In this document: one piece after another, positions 7,221 through 15,239 of the stretch
How positions within the stretch are numbered: position 1 is the stretch's first letter
Layout: the number at the start of each line of letters is the position of its first letter
Assembly (NCBI RefSeq): GCF_007833165.1
Contig: NZ_VOBQ01000025.1
Span: 17,518-81,517, forward strand
From: Caenimonas sedimenti
Lineage (GTDB): Bacteria > Pseudomonadota > Gammaproteobacteria > Burkholderiales > Burkholderiaceae_C
Direction: 5' to 3'
DNA: 64,000 nt
Notes under the pieces: generated by a model
Seen by the model: only the letters and a program-made list of their open reading frames with translations
The model's database searches: none
Told to the model about the DNA's origin: nothing
Made by a program: the position numbers and the translations under genes

Positions 7221-7520
7221 TCAAGGCATCGGCAACCCACACTTCCAGCACGACTCAAACCCACCCTCCACCAACTCTCCACACGCACACTGCCAGCGCC
7301 GCTGCGGCACATTCTTCAAATCATCCAGCAACGCCCGGGCCCGCGCCTCCTGCTCGTCATGCCGCAGCCAGATCTCCGGCAGGCACTGGTCGGGCGGTAA
7401 CTCCCCCGCCGCACCCGACAGAAACTGCCGCTGCACCGACGCATCGATGCCGGCCTCCTGCAAGGTGTCGACCCAGAGCGCCGCGATCGCGAGATTGGGC
7501 GCCTGGGTCAGGCGGCGCAT
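7221..7520 (-). CDS. DUF2007-like protein with C-terminal zinc-ribbon cysteines
   Basis: This 99-residue protein starts MRRLTQAPNLAIAALWVDTLQEAGI, matching the DUF2007 (putative signal-transducing protein) fold, in which a gene product responds to an unknown ligand. Its C-terminus adds CACGELVEGGFESCWKCG, a CxC...CxxC zinc-ribbon-like set. The ATG at 7520 overlaps the TGA of the upstream gene by one base (TGATG), implying translational coupling. A longer open frame upstream is the shadow of that gene. Function is unknown. Confidence 0.75.
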   Translation of the reverse strand: MRRLTQAPNLAIAALWVDTLQEAGIDASVQRQFLSGAAGELPPDQCLPEIWLRHDEQEARARALLDDLKNVPQRRWQCACGELVEGGFESCWKCGLPMP

Positions 7521-7981
7521 CAGGTCGACCCCTCGCTGGTGCCGCCGTTGCCGTCCCCGCCCGCCCGCTCCGCGTAGCGGTTGAACCGCCAGGCGTCGCC
7601 TTCCAGCGTGATGCGACGCCAGACATGGCGCTTCTCGGCCGGACTCATCTCGGTCCAGTGCTGGACCTCTTCGAAGCTGCGGCCGCAGCCCTTGCACTCC
7701 GGGTCGCCCTGGCTGGTGGAGCAGATGGCGATGCACGGCGTGTCGGGCTGGGTGTCGTACCAGGCTTTCCACGCGGCGTAGGCAGCCGGCGGGAAGCCCT
7801 TCTCTTCCGCCTCGTCTTCGCGATAGAAGACCATCAGCGCATACACCTCGGCGAGCGCGCGCAGCTCCGGCGCCAGCGTCACGCCGTCGGGCGAGGGCTT
7901 GCGTTCCCGCCAGAAATTGATGGCGGCTTCGATGTCGGTGATGTGGATTCCGGCCACGGGGCGGGGGATGCTTTCAGCCAT
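7520..7981 (-). CDS. DUF3717 and DUF1289 domain protein
   Basis: This 153-residue protein joins two small domains. Residues about 10-65 (DIEAAINFWRERKPS...LAEVYALMVFYRED) match DUF3717, a helical domain found mostly in Burkholderiales. Residues about 80-125 (PCIAICSTSQG, CKGCGRSFEEVQHW, VWRRI) match DUF1289, a cysteine-rich segment that probably binds Fe-S or zinc. Neither has an assigned reaction. A TATATCAT sequence about 20 bp upstream of the ATG on the minus strand may be its -10 element. It is the first gene of a two-gene unit. Confidence 0.8.
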   Translation of the reverse strand: MAESIPRPVAGIHITDIEAAINFWRERKPSPDGVTLAPELRALAEVYALMVFYREDEAEEKGFPPAAYAAWKAWYDTQPDTPCIAICSTSQGDPECKGCGRSFEEVQHWTEMSPAEKRHVWRRITLEGDAWRFNRYAERAGGDGNGGTSEGST

Positions 7982-8057
7982 GCGCTTGGCGGGGGGAGGG
8001 GCATGATATACGTGGTTTCCACTGGCAGGCTGGCGGCGGCTGTGGTCTAATCCACTC

Positions 8058-8175
8058 GCGAAGGGGAGTAGCTCCCTGATTGCGGCCTGCCGTCAATACG
8101 AAGCCTTTTGGCTTCCGGCTCGCCGGGCACCGGTCCATCAGCGGCCAGTGCCGAGCAAGACCTTCGAGACGGGCC
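8058..8175 (+). ncRNA. yybP-ykoY manganese riboswitch
   Basis: The leader of the terC-like gene contains both conserved ends of the yybP-ykoY aptamer. These are AGGGGAGTAGC at about 8062-8072 and GCAAGACCTTCGAGAC at about 8155-8170, with hairpins between them (for example GAAGCCTTTTGGCTTC). This riboswitch class binds Mn2+ and turns on Mn exporters, including TerC/Alx and MntP families. About 100 nt of GC-rich sequence before the ATG (8273) is the likely expression platform. I did not fold it. The second TerC gene in the window has no such leader. Confidence 0.85.
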
Positions 8176-8272
8176 CGGCGTGGGCTCGGATCGAAGCGCC
8201 GGCCTCCTCGCCACCCCCGCTTTGTTCTGCCTGCGCCCGGGTCTTGCCACGACTTGAACCCGGAGCTTTCGC

Positions 8273-8980
8273 ATGGAATTCCTCTCTTCCGCCTGGTGGT
8301 CCGCCCTGCTGGCCATCATCCTCATCGACCTGGTGCTGGCCGGCGACAACGCCATCGTCATCGCGCTGGCCGCGCGCAACCTGCCGCCGCCGCTGCGCAA
8401 GAAGGCAGTGCTCTGGGGCACCGTGGGCGCCATCGCCGTGCGGTCCGTCATGACGCTGGGCGTGGTTTGGCTGCTGAAGATCCCCGGGCTGATGCTGGTC
8501 GGCGGCCTTGGCCTGCTGTGGGTCGCGTACAAGCTGCTGGCCGATGAAGGCGGCAACGACGACCATGGCCCGGCCGCCACGACCTTCTGGGGCGCAATGA
8601 AGACCATCGTGGTCGCGGACGCGCTGATGGGCGTGGACAACGTCCTGGCCGTCGCGGGCGCCTCGCATGGCGCCATGGACCTGGTGATCCTCGGCCTGCT
8701 GATCAGCGTGCCCATCGTCGTGTTCGGCAGCAACGTCGTGCTGAAACTGGTGGACCGCTTCCCCCTCATCATCCAGGCCGGCGCGGCCGTGCTCGCTTTC
8801 ACTGCAGCCAAAATGATCATCGGAGAACCCCTGCTGGACGCGGTGTTCGATCCGCCCCAGACTGTGCACACGCTGGCGCGCTGGGGCACTTACGCGGCTT
8901 GCGTGGCTGGCGTGCTGGCCGCGGGCTGGTGGGCCGGGCGGATGCGCGCCGCACGGCCGGCGCCCGAAGCCGCCCCCTGA
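8273..8980 (+). CDS. TerC family integral membrane protein (YjbE-type), probable Mn2+ exporter
   Basis: This 235-residue protein has about seven membrane segments. It carries the two TerC signature acidic motifs within membranes: DLVLAGDNAIVIALA near the N-terminus and DALMGVDNVLAVAGAS mid-protein. These Asp/Asn residues are the probable metal path. TerC-family members export manganese and load exoenzymes or relieve Mn stress. The yybP-ykoY riboswitch immediately upstream supports Mn2+ as both substrate and signal. It is followed after 14 bp by a small conserved gene that may be cotranscribed. Confidence 0.9.
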   Translation: MEFLSSAWWSALLAIILIDLVLAGDNAIVIALAARNLPPPLRKKAVLWGTVGAIAVRSVMTLGVVWLLKIPGLMLVGGLGLLWVAYKLLADEGGNDDHGPAATTFWGAMKTIVVADALMGVDNVLAVAGASHGAMDLVILGLLISVPIVVFGSNVVLKLVDRFPLIIQAGAAVLAFTAAKMIIGEPLLDAVFDPPQTVHTLARWGTYAACVAGVLAAGWWAGRMRAARPAPEAAP

Positions 8981-8994
8981 GCGCAGGAGAACGC

Positions 8995-9399
8995 ATGCAG
9001 AAGGTCATCGTGTATCTGGACGATCCCGCCTACGCCCGGCAGCTGCTGCCGGCCGCCGACGGGGCCGGCACGCACTGGGTGCTGGTGGCCTGCGCGCCGC
9101 GCATGACCCATCGCATCAGCAAATGGGTCAGCCACTCGGCGCGCGAGAACTGGCGCTCCAGATGGGCCGACAAGCTGTTCGACCAGATCGTGCCGGGCCT
9201 GCGGGCGCGCGGCGACGACGTCACGCCCGTGCTCGCGCGCGGGCCGCTGCCGGATCTCACGCGCGACCTGATGGCCGAGCACGGCACGTCGCGCGTGCTC
9301 GACGTGCGCCGGCCCAAGCAGGAAACGCCCCCCGGGCCCGGCCTGCTGCCCCCGGGCGCGTTCATGGGCCTCGCGGCCCTCGTCTTCGCGCTGGACTGA
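8995..9399 (+). CDS. conserved hypothetical protein
   Basis: This 134-residue, soluble, basic protein starts at the ATG at 8995, preceded by GCAGGAGA as ribosome binding site. It begins MQKVIVYLDDPAYARQLLP, a beta-strand/helix start as in universal-stress or nucleotide-binding folds. It continues with THWVLVACAPRMTHRISKWVS and ends with a hydrophobic MGLAALVFALD. I recognise no defined family. Its position 14 bp after the Mn-controlled terC gene makes cotranscription likely, so a role in the same response is possible but unproven. Confidence 0.65.
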   Translation: MQKVIVYLDDPAYARQLLPAADGAGTHWVLVACAPRMTHRISKWVSHSARENWRSRWADKLFDQIVPGLRARGDDVTPVLARGPLPDLTRDLMAEHGTSRVLDVRRPKQETPPGPGLLPPGAFMGLAALVFALD

Positions 9400-9452
9400 T
9401 CCCCTCCGGCCGCGGCCGCCCCGGCGGCAGGCCGGTGCTATCCTTCCCGCCC

Positions 9453-9809
9453 ATGCTGAAGCTGCTTGCCAAATGGCTGCTCAGCGCCTCGGCGCTGCTG
9501 TTCGTTGCCTACCTGTACAGCGGGGTGCAGGTGCCCAACTTCACCTCGGCGTTGCTGGCAGCCTTTGTCATCGGCCTGCTCAACATCGTGGTGCGGCCCA
9601 TCCTGGTGGTGCTCACGCTGCCGGTGACGATGCTGACGCTCGGGCTCTTCCTGTTCGTCATCAACGCCCTGGTGTTCTGGCTGGCCTCTTGGCTGCTCGA
9701 CGCCTTCCAGGTGCGCGGTTTCGTTGGCGCGCTCGTGGGCTCGCTGCTCTACACGCTGATCGGCATCGTCATCGAGTCAGCGCTCGACCGCCTGTTCGCG
9801 AAGAAGTAG
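9453..9809 (+). CDS. phage holin family (PF04020-type) membrane protein
   Basis: This 118-residue protein has four membrane segments, starting MLKLLAKWLLSASALLFVAYL. It has the family's hallmark NIVVRPILVVLTLPVTMLTLGLF region. Despite the name, these proteins are widespread chromosomal inner-membrane proteins of unknown role, and nothing phage-like surrounds it. A longer open frame upstream is in the shadow of the previous gene; the start at 9453 matches the family N-terminus. The 3' end overlaps the convergent M48 peptidase gene by 33 bp. Confidence 0.82.
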   Translation: MLKLLAKWLLSASALLFVAYLYSGVQVPNFTSALLAAFVIGLLNIVVRPILVVLTLPVTMLTLGLFLFVINALVFWLASWLLDAFQVRGFVGALVGSLLYTLIGIVIESALDRLFAKK

Positions 9810-11273
9810 CTCCACCTGCCGGGTGCGGGTGTCGATGATCGACGCTTCGATGTGGTCGCCGCCAGCCGTGCCCTTGCGCACCATGTCCTGGGCGGCCTTG
9901 AAGCGGTCGAGCGCGGCCTGGTAGTCCAGGTGCGCCACCTGCGCCTCGGCTTCGGCGCGCACGGCGCGCAGCGGCTGCCCACGCGCCGCATACGCCGCCG
10001 CCAGCGCCTGCCAGGCGGCCGCATCGCGCGGCTGGGTGCTCACCCAGGTCTGCAGGCGGTCCACCGAATCCGCCGCCTTGCCCGTGAGCTGGCGCGCCTG
10101 CGCGGCCAGCAGGAGTTCGGGGCGCCGTGATGGCTCGGCGTCGAGCAGGCTGAGCGCACGCGCGCCGTCGCGCTGCGCCACCGCCACTTCGGCTTCGAGC
10201 AGGCGGGCGAGGCGTTGCGCGGGCGCGTCCTGGGCGACCAGCGCGTGCAGCCGCGTAAGCAGGCGGCTCGCCGCGGGCGCGTCACGCAGCTTCGAGGCCG
10301 CCAGCGCCGCCGCGTACAGGGCGCCGGCCTGGCGCGGCCGCGGCTGCGCGGCCAGCCCGGGCGAGTCGCCCTCGGCCATCAAGGCGCGCAGGCCATCGAC
10401 GCCGGGGTTGGAAAGAACGCGCGCGCGCCCGGCGGCCATGGCGTGCTCGAAGGTGGGCGCCACCGGCGCGCGGCCCGCCAGTTGCTGGCGCGACTGCATT
10501 TCGGCGGCGCGCTCGGTGTTCATGGGGTGTGTGCGCAAGTACGGGAACGTCCCGGTGTCGTTCAACCGGGCCGCCTGCTGCAGCTTCTCGAACATGGTGA
10601 CGAAGCCCTGTGGCTCGAACCCCGCCTGCGTGAGGATCCCCAGGCCGATGCGGTCGGCCTCGCGTTCCATGTCGCGCGAGAAGTTCAGCTGCGACTGCTG
10701 CGCCAGTGCCTGGCTGCCCGCGATCACGGCCTGGCCCGCCTGGGCGTTCTTGCTGGCGGCCAGCGCGCCCAGGATCATCGCCGCCATCACCAGCGGCGAC
10801 GCGCGGTTCTGCTGCGTCACCAGCCGCGAGATGTGGCGCTGCGTCACGTGGCTGAGCTCGTGCGCCAGCACCGAGGCCAGCTCGTCGCGGTTGGCCGTGA
10901 TGGCTACCAGGCCCAGGTGCAGCCCGAGCCACCCGCCCGGCAGGGCGAAGGCGTTGATGGTGCGGTCCTTGCCGAGCAGCACCGTCCAGGCGAAGCGCTC
11001 GCCGAGTTCGGGGGTGACGTCACCGCGGGCGCGCCCGGCCGCCAGCAGCGTCTGCCAGAGGCCTTGCACGTATTCCACGAGCACCGGGTCATCGATGTAA
11101 TCGGGGTCGCGGTACAGCTCGCGCGCGATGCTCTCGCCCAGCTTGCGCTCGGCGCCGCTCGACATGTCGCTGCCGTCGCCCAGCGTGGGCAACTGGGCGG
11201 TGGCGGGCGCACCCAGGACGCAGAGCAGTCCGGCGAGCAGGGCGGCGCGCGAAGCGCGCAGTGGGTGGTTCAA
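9777..11273 (-). CDS. M48 family metalloprotease with TPR region (BepA-like)
   Basis: This 498-residue periplasmic protein has a signal peptide in residues 1-26 (cleavage near APATAQ). A zinc metallopeptidase domain (about 40-265) holds the HELSHVTQRH motif (HExxH) and a downstream EREADRIGL third-ligand region. The C-terminal half is helical TPR-like repeats (LGALAAS.., AAAYAARGQPLRAVRAEAEAQ). This architecture matches BepA/YfgC, which assists and clears outer-membrane proteins such as LptD. Its ATG lies in a 4-bp overlap with the stop of the upstream TfpX-like gene. Confidence 0.9.
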   Translation of the reverse strand: MNHPLRASRAALLAGLLCVLGAPATAQLPTLGDGSDMSSGAERKLGESIARELYRDPDYIDDPVLVEYVQGLWQTLLAAGRARGDVTPELGERFAWTVLLGKDRTINAFALPGGWLGLHLGLVAITANRDELASVLAHELSHVTQRHISRLVTQQNRASPLVMAAMILGALAASKNAQAGQAVIAGSQALAQQSQLNFSRDMEREADRIGLGILTQAGFEPQGFVTMFEKLQQAARLNDTGTFPYLRTHPMNTERAAEMQSRQQLAGRAPVAPTFEHAMAAGRARVLSNPGVDGLRALMAEGDSPGLAAQPRPRQAGALYAAALAASKLRDAPAASRLLTRLHALVAQDAPAQRLARLLEAEVAVAQRDGARALSLLDAEPSRRPELLLAAQARQLTGKAADSVDRLQTWVSTQPRDAAAWQALAAAYAARGQPLRAVRAEAEAQVAHLDYQAALDRFKAAQDMVRKGTAGGDHIEASIIDTRTRQVELLLREQAVER

Positions 11274-12070
11274 AACGAGTCCAGGGGCACGAAACCGATG
11301 ATCTCGGCCGTGCCGGCGTCGAGCAGGACGGTCCAGGCGGTGGCCTTGCGCGCAATCATAGGCAGGTAGACCGCTGAGGCAGCGTTCCGGTTCCCGCGTT
11401 GCAGCACGGCATCGACTTCCGCCGCCTGCGCCGGGAAGCGCGTCTTGAGCGTGCTCACCGGCTTGGCGGCTTGCAGGATCGCGGGCTTGGCCGCCTCATA
11501 GGTCTGCCACAGGTCGGGGCGGGCCGCCAGCGCGATGCCCTGCAGCGCGACCATGGTGGCGTCCATTTTTTCCTTTTCGTTACGAAATGGCCGCACGGCC
11601 AGCGGCGTCGGGCCGCCCAGCGGCATGGCCTCGATGCCGGCCGGCACCTGGTCCAGCAGATCGACCGGGATGTCGACCGCGTGCACGACACGGAAGCGTT
11701 CGATCTCGAACACCAGGTGCACCGGGCGGGCCAGATGGACCGTCCACAGGCCGTAGCCCAGGCCGGCCAGCTGCAGCAGGCCGACCACGGCCAGGTCACG
11801 GCGCAGGTGCGGCCAGCCTTTGGCGCGGTTGAAGATCGCGAACGTGATGAGCGGCCCCAGGATCACATCGACGGCCACGACCAGCAGGAACAGCTCGCGC
11901 CCGCCGGAGACCTCGCGGTACGGGTATGGGTACCAGAGCGCGAAGACCAGCAGGGCCGCCACCGCGGCCACGCCCAGGCTGATGCCGAAGTGGATCCCGG
12001 CGGCGCGCCCGCGCGCGCGCCAGTCGAAGCGCGACGTATGATGGTTCAAGGCAACACTCGGTTCTTCCAT
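11270..12070 (-). CDS. TfpX/TfpZ-type type IV pilin accessory protein
   Basis: This protein of up to 266 residues has about four N-terminal membrane segments (GIHFGISLGVAAVAALLVFALW; LFLLVVAVDVILGPLITFAIF). A periplasmic C-terminal domain follows, ending GFVPLDSF. The WYPYPYREVSGGRELF and VDVILGPLIT motifs mark the TfpX/TfpZ family, which helps assemble or modify type IV pilins. The start is uncertain. ATG 12068-12070 would overlap the divergent moaC ATG, while a TTG at 12047-12049 gives MNHHTSRFDWRARG, closer to the usual length. It is unusual in lying 14 kb from the pilin gene. Confidence 0.8.
   Translation of the reverse strand: MEEPSVALNHHTSRFDWRARGRAAGIHFGISLGVAAVAALLVFALWYPYPYREVSGGRELFLLVVAVDVILGPLITFAIFNRAKGWPHLRRDLAVVGLLQLAGLGYGLWTVHLARPVHLVFEIERFRVVHAVDIPVDLLDQVPAGIEAMPLGGPTPLAVRPFRNEKEKMDATMVALQGIALAARPDLWQTYEAAKPAILQAAKPVSTLKTRFPAQAAEVDAVLQRGNRNAASAVYLPMIARKATAWTVLLDAGTAEIIGFVPLDSF
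12037..12042 (+). promoter_or_regulatory. -10 element (TATGAT) for moaC
   Basis: TATGAT ends 26 bp before the moaC ATG (12069). It lies across the 5' end of the divergent pilin-accessory gene, so the two transcription/translation starts are interleaved. A -35 hexamer is not obvious. Confidence 0.35.
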
Positions 12071-12578
12071 GAGCGGTTTGACTCACTTCGATGCACAGGG
12101 CCAGGCGCACATGGTCGATGTGGCCGGCAAGGCCGCCACCCATCGCGTCGCGGTGGCGGGCGGGCGAATCGAGATGCTAGCCGCAACGCTGGCTGTGATC
12201 CAGGGTGGCACGGCGAAGAAAGGCGACGTACTGGGCATCGCCCGCATCGCCGGCATCCAGGCGGCCAAGAAGACTTCGGACCTGATCCCCTTGTGCCACC
12301 CCCTGGCGCTGACGCGGGTGGCACTCGATTTCGCGGTGCATCCGCAGAACGGCGGCCGGCCGGCGCACGTCGCCTGCACGGCCACTGTCGAAACCATCGG
12401 CGCGACCGGCGTGGAAATGGAAGCGCTGACCGCCGTGCAGATCGCGCTGCTCACCATCTACGACATGTGCAAGGCCATCGACCGCGGCATGACCATCACG
12501 GACGTCAAGCTGCTGGAGAAGCACGGCGGCAAGTCGGGCAGCTACCGCAATCCATTACGCGACGCCCAGTCCGAATAA
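12069..12578 (+). CDS. moaC: cyclic pyranopterin monophosphate synthase
   Basis: This 169-residue enzyme catalyses the second half of the first step of molybdenum cofactor synthesis, converting the MoaA product to cPMP in the cytosol. The family motifs LIPLCHPLALT, ATVETIGATGVEMEALTAV and YDMCKAIDRGM are all present, with catalytic Lys and Asp in the usual places. Length matches MoaC (about 160). moaA and the other moa genes are not in the window. The 3' end overlaps the convergent oligosaccharyltransferase gene by 37 bp. Confidence 0.95.
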   Translation: MSGLTHFDAQGQAHMVDVAGKAATHRVAVAGGRIEMLAATLAVIQGGTAKKGDVLGIARIAGIQAAKKTSDLIPLCHPLALTRVALDFAVHPQNGGRPAHVACTATVETIGATGVEMEALTAVQIALLTIYDMCKAIDRGMTITDVKLLEKHGGKSGSYRNPLRDAQSE

Positions 12579-14158
12579 GCCTGGGGAAACGCGGCGCGGT
12601 AGCGCGCCAGGTGCAGCACGGCGCGGTCGTCCTCTCCCAGCATCGTCGCGCTCTCGATCGCCTTCTCGGCGATCTTGGGTTCGGGCGAGTAGTGCAGGAC
12701 CGCCTCGGCGGTGTCCAGCGTCCACTGCGCGTTGTCGCGCGACAGCTGCGCGATGGTCAGCAGCGCGAACCGCGCCTGCTGGCTGAAGAGCCTCGATCGC
12801 GCGACGTGGTCCGCGGTGTCGTCGCGCCAGGGCGCCAGGCGCTCCTCCGCCGGCAGGTAGATCTGGCTCACGCGGCGGTAGTCCCAGAGGGCGTAGAGCA
12901 GGACCACGGCCGCGGCGGCGACGGCGCCGCGTGCCCAGGTCCGAGCCGGCGGGGCGGCTTCCGGCTGGCGGCCGGGCCAGAGCAGGCCGATGCACAGGCC
13001 GGCCGCGAGCTGGAAAGGGCCGTACCAGAGCGGATATTCGAGCAGGCTGTGGATGCCGATCAGGGCCAGCACCGCCCAGGCCAGCTGGCGCGCCGGATCC
13101 GCCTCGCGCCAGGGCGCGGCGCGCCACACGGCGACGCCCAGGGCCACCAGCGCGAGCAGCAAGGCGGGCAAGCCGAGTTCCACCGCCACGTGCAGCGGCA
13201 GGCTGTGCGCGTTGTCGAGGATGTCGCAGAAGCGCGCGCCCGCGTAGAGATTCACGAAATGGGCGTGATCGAGTTCGCCCCAGCCCCAACCCAGCCACGG
13301 CCGCTGCGCGACCAGTTCGCTGACGTTGGACCAGAGGACGCTGCGGCTGCTGCAGCTGGCGATTTCCGCCGTCCGCTCCCACAGGCGCGCGCGCAGCGGG
13401 CCGCCCGCCTGCACCAGGAGCAGCGGCAGCAGCAAGGCCGCCGCGGTGTAGCTGGCCAACGCCACGACCCCGGCGCGCACCGCCTTCAGGCGCGCGGGGC
13501 CCGGCCACAGCACGCCCAGCGCCGCCAGCAGCGCCAGCTGCAGCAGGCCGGTGCGCGAGGTCGTGGCCGCGTTGCCCACCGCGAGCAAGACGATGGCTGC
13601 CCACGCGAACCAGCGGCCCCGCCCCTCGCGCAGGAACCACCAGGCGGCCGCCGTGCCGATCACGGTGAGCGACGCGAACTGGTTGCGCTGGCGCAGGTTG
13701 GCATACGCCTCGCCGGCCGGCGACAGGCTGACCCAGGGCGCCAGCAGGGCGTCGGCGCCGAAGTACTGCAGCAGGGCGACCGCCGTGCTCGCGAACGCCG
13801 CGGCCAGCCAGGCGCCGGCGATCCAGTGCACGCGCCCGGCACGCGCCCATTCCACGGCCACGCCAGCCGCCAGCACCATCAGCAGCAAGCCGCCGGCCAA
13901 GGCGACCGTGTCGAGCGTCACCCCGGAACGCAGCACCGCCCATGCGGCGAACAGCGCCAGCCCGGCCCGCCAGGGGAACGCGACCGCCGCGCCGGCGAAG
14001 CGCCAGCGCAGCACGAGGACGCAGGCGAAGGTGACCAGCCATGGCTCGACCGCCGGCGACGGGCCGGGCGCGAAGGGATTCAGCCAGGGCAGGACCAGCA
14101 GCGCGCCGGCCGCAAGCGTGCGCACGGGTCCGGGCCAGGGCCGGCTCGGTTCATTCAT
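12542..14158 (-). CDS. PglL-family O-oligosaccharyltransferase (Wzy_C superfamily)
   Basis: This 538-residue polytopic membrane protein has about 11-13 hydrophobic segments. Its large periplasmic loop and the GWGWGELDHAHF motif mark the O-antigen ligase/PglL superfamily, the His being a conserved catalytic feature. The C-terminal region (EERLAPWRDDTADHVARS...FALLTIAQLS) matches the soluble Wzy_C_2 part of PglL enzymes. PglL moves lipid-linked glycan en bloc to Ser/Thr of pilins and other periplasmic proteins. The start at MNEPSRP (14158) was chosen because the upstream extension is low in hydrophobicity and overlaps the divergent operon's leader. The adjacent glycan locus and a pilin accessory gene support pilin glycosylation. 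Confidence 0.85.
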   Translation of the reverse strand: MNEPSRPWPGPVRTLAAGALLVLPWLNPFAPGPSPAVEPWLVTFACVLVLRWRFAGAAVAFPWRAGLALFAAWAVLRSGVTLDTVALAGGLLLMVLAAGVAVEWARAGRVHWIAGAWLAAAFASTAVALLQYFGADALLAPWVSLSPAGEAYANLRQRNQFASLTVIGTAAAWWFLREGRGRWFAWAAIVLLAVGNAATTSRTGLLQLALLAALGVLWPGPARLKAVRAGVVALASYTAAALLLPLLLVQAGGPLRARLWERTAEIASCSSRSVLWSNVSELVAQRPWLGWGWGELDHAHFVNLYAGARFCDILDNAHSLPLHVAVELGLPALLLALVALGVAVWRAAPWREADPARQLAWAVLALIGIHSLLEYPLWYGPFQLAAGLCIGLLWPGRQPEAAPPARTWARGAVAAAAVVLLYALWDYRRVSQIYLPAEERLAPWRDDTADHVARSRLFSQQARFALLTIAQLSRDNAQWTLDTAEAVLHYSPEPKIAEKAIESATMLGEDDRAVLHLARYRAAFPQAYSDWASRNGLR

Positions 14159-14300
14159 GGGCGGATCAGCGGGCAGGCCGCGCGCGGTGGCAGGGCGCAG
14201 GCCCAGCACGAAGCACAATACGGGCGGGGAACGTGCGGCGCATGCGGCAAGCGTAACCCAAACCCGCAGGCCACCATCCCCAGCCCAGGAGCCCCGTCGA

Positions 14301-15239
14301 ATGCGCGTCGCCGTCGTGATGTCCACCTACCAGGGCGAGCGCTACGTCGACGAGCAGGTGGCCTCCATCCTGGCGCAGCTGCCGCCAGACGGCTGGCTGA
14401 TCGTGCGCGACGACGGCTCGCGCGACGGCACGGTGGCGCGCGTCGAGGCGCTCGCCGCCGCCGACCCGCGCATCCGGCTGCTGCGCGGCGAGAACCTCGG
14501 CTTCGCCCGCAGCTTCTTCGCGCTGCTCGCGAGCGTGCCGCCCGAGGCCGAGCTGGCGATGCTGGCCGACCAGGACGACGTGTGGCTGCCGGACAAGATC
14601 GAGCGCGCGGCGCGCGCCCTGCAGGGCCGCGCTGGGCCCACGCTCTATTTCTCGCGCCTGTGGCTGGTGGACGAATCGCTGCGCCGCTTCGGGGTCACGC
14701 TGGGCTGGCCGCGCGGCCCCTCCTTCGAGAACGCCCTGGCCGAGAACATCGTGACGGGCTGCACCATCGCGCTCAACCCGGCGGCCGTGCAACTGGTGCT
14801 GCGGCTGGGCGATGCGAGCCGCATCCACTTCCACGACTGGTGGATCTACCTGGTGGTGTCCGCGTTCGGCACCGTGGTGGCCGACCCCGAGCCGTCGGTC
14901 AACTACCGGCAGCATGGCGGCAACGTGGTGGGCCGCGGCTCCGGCTGGCGCCGCTACCTCGTGAACCTGCAATTCATCCGCCGCAGCAGCTGGGTGCATA
15001 TCATGTACAACCAGCTTGAGAATTTCCGCGCCGCCCATGGCGCGAACCTTTCGCCCGCCCAGCGCACACTGATGGACCGTTACTTCGACCCCCGCAACGC
15101 CGCCTCCGTGCTGCGGCTGCTGCTGGTGCCGCGACGGCACCGCCAATTGCTGGCCGACGAGTTCCTGCTGCGCGGGCTCGTGCTGTGGGACGTGCTGAGC
15201 GGCCGCGGGCTGCTGCCCAAGGAAAAGAGAGCCCCATGA
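14301..15239 (+). CDS. glycosyltransferase family 2 (rhamnosyltransferase-like)
   Basis: This 312-residue GT-A enzyme is cytoplasmic or peripheral. It has an N-terminal Rossmann-like start (MRVAVVMSTYQGERYVDEQV), a nucleotide-binding DDGSRDGT motif and ADQDDVW carrying the metal-binding DxD. The C-terminal part HFHDWWIYLVVSAFG is typical of RfbF/RfbG-like rhamnosyltransferases. It probably transfers a sugar to a lipid-linked glycan. The ATG at 14301 has a CCAGGAG ribosome site. It is the first gene of a tightly packed plus-strand operon through 21658; the next ATG overlaps its TGA (ATGA). Confidence 0.88.
   Translation: MRVAVVMSTYQGERYVDEQVASILAQLPPDGWLIVRDDGSRDGTVARVEALAAADPRIRLLRGENLGFARSFFALLASVPPEAELAMLADQDDVWLPDKIERAARALQGRAGPTLYFSRLWLVDESLRRFGVTLGWPRGPSFENALAENIVTGCTIALNPAAVQLVLRLGDASRIHFHDWWIYLVVSAFGTVVADPEPSVNYRQHGGNVVGRGSGWRRYLVNLQFIRRSSWVHIMYNQLENFRAAHGANLSPAQRTLMDRYFDPRNAASVLRLLLVPRRHRQLLADEFLLRGLVLWDVLSGRGLLPKEKRAP

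Noticed and set aside
9453..9809. Possible prophage because of the holin-family name
   Set aside because: This family is a common chromosomal membrane protein. No phage structural, integrase or lysis gene is nearby.
11399..15019. 1206-residue open frame on the plus strand
   Set aside because: It is antisense to the pilin accessory and PglL genes and crosses moaC. The composition is Arg/Gln/His-rich low-complexity, typical of a GC-rich shadow frame.
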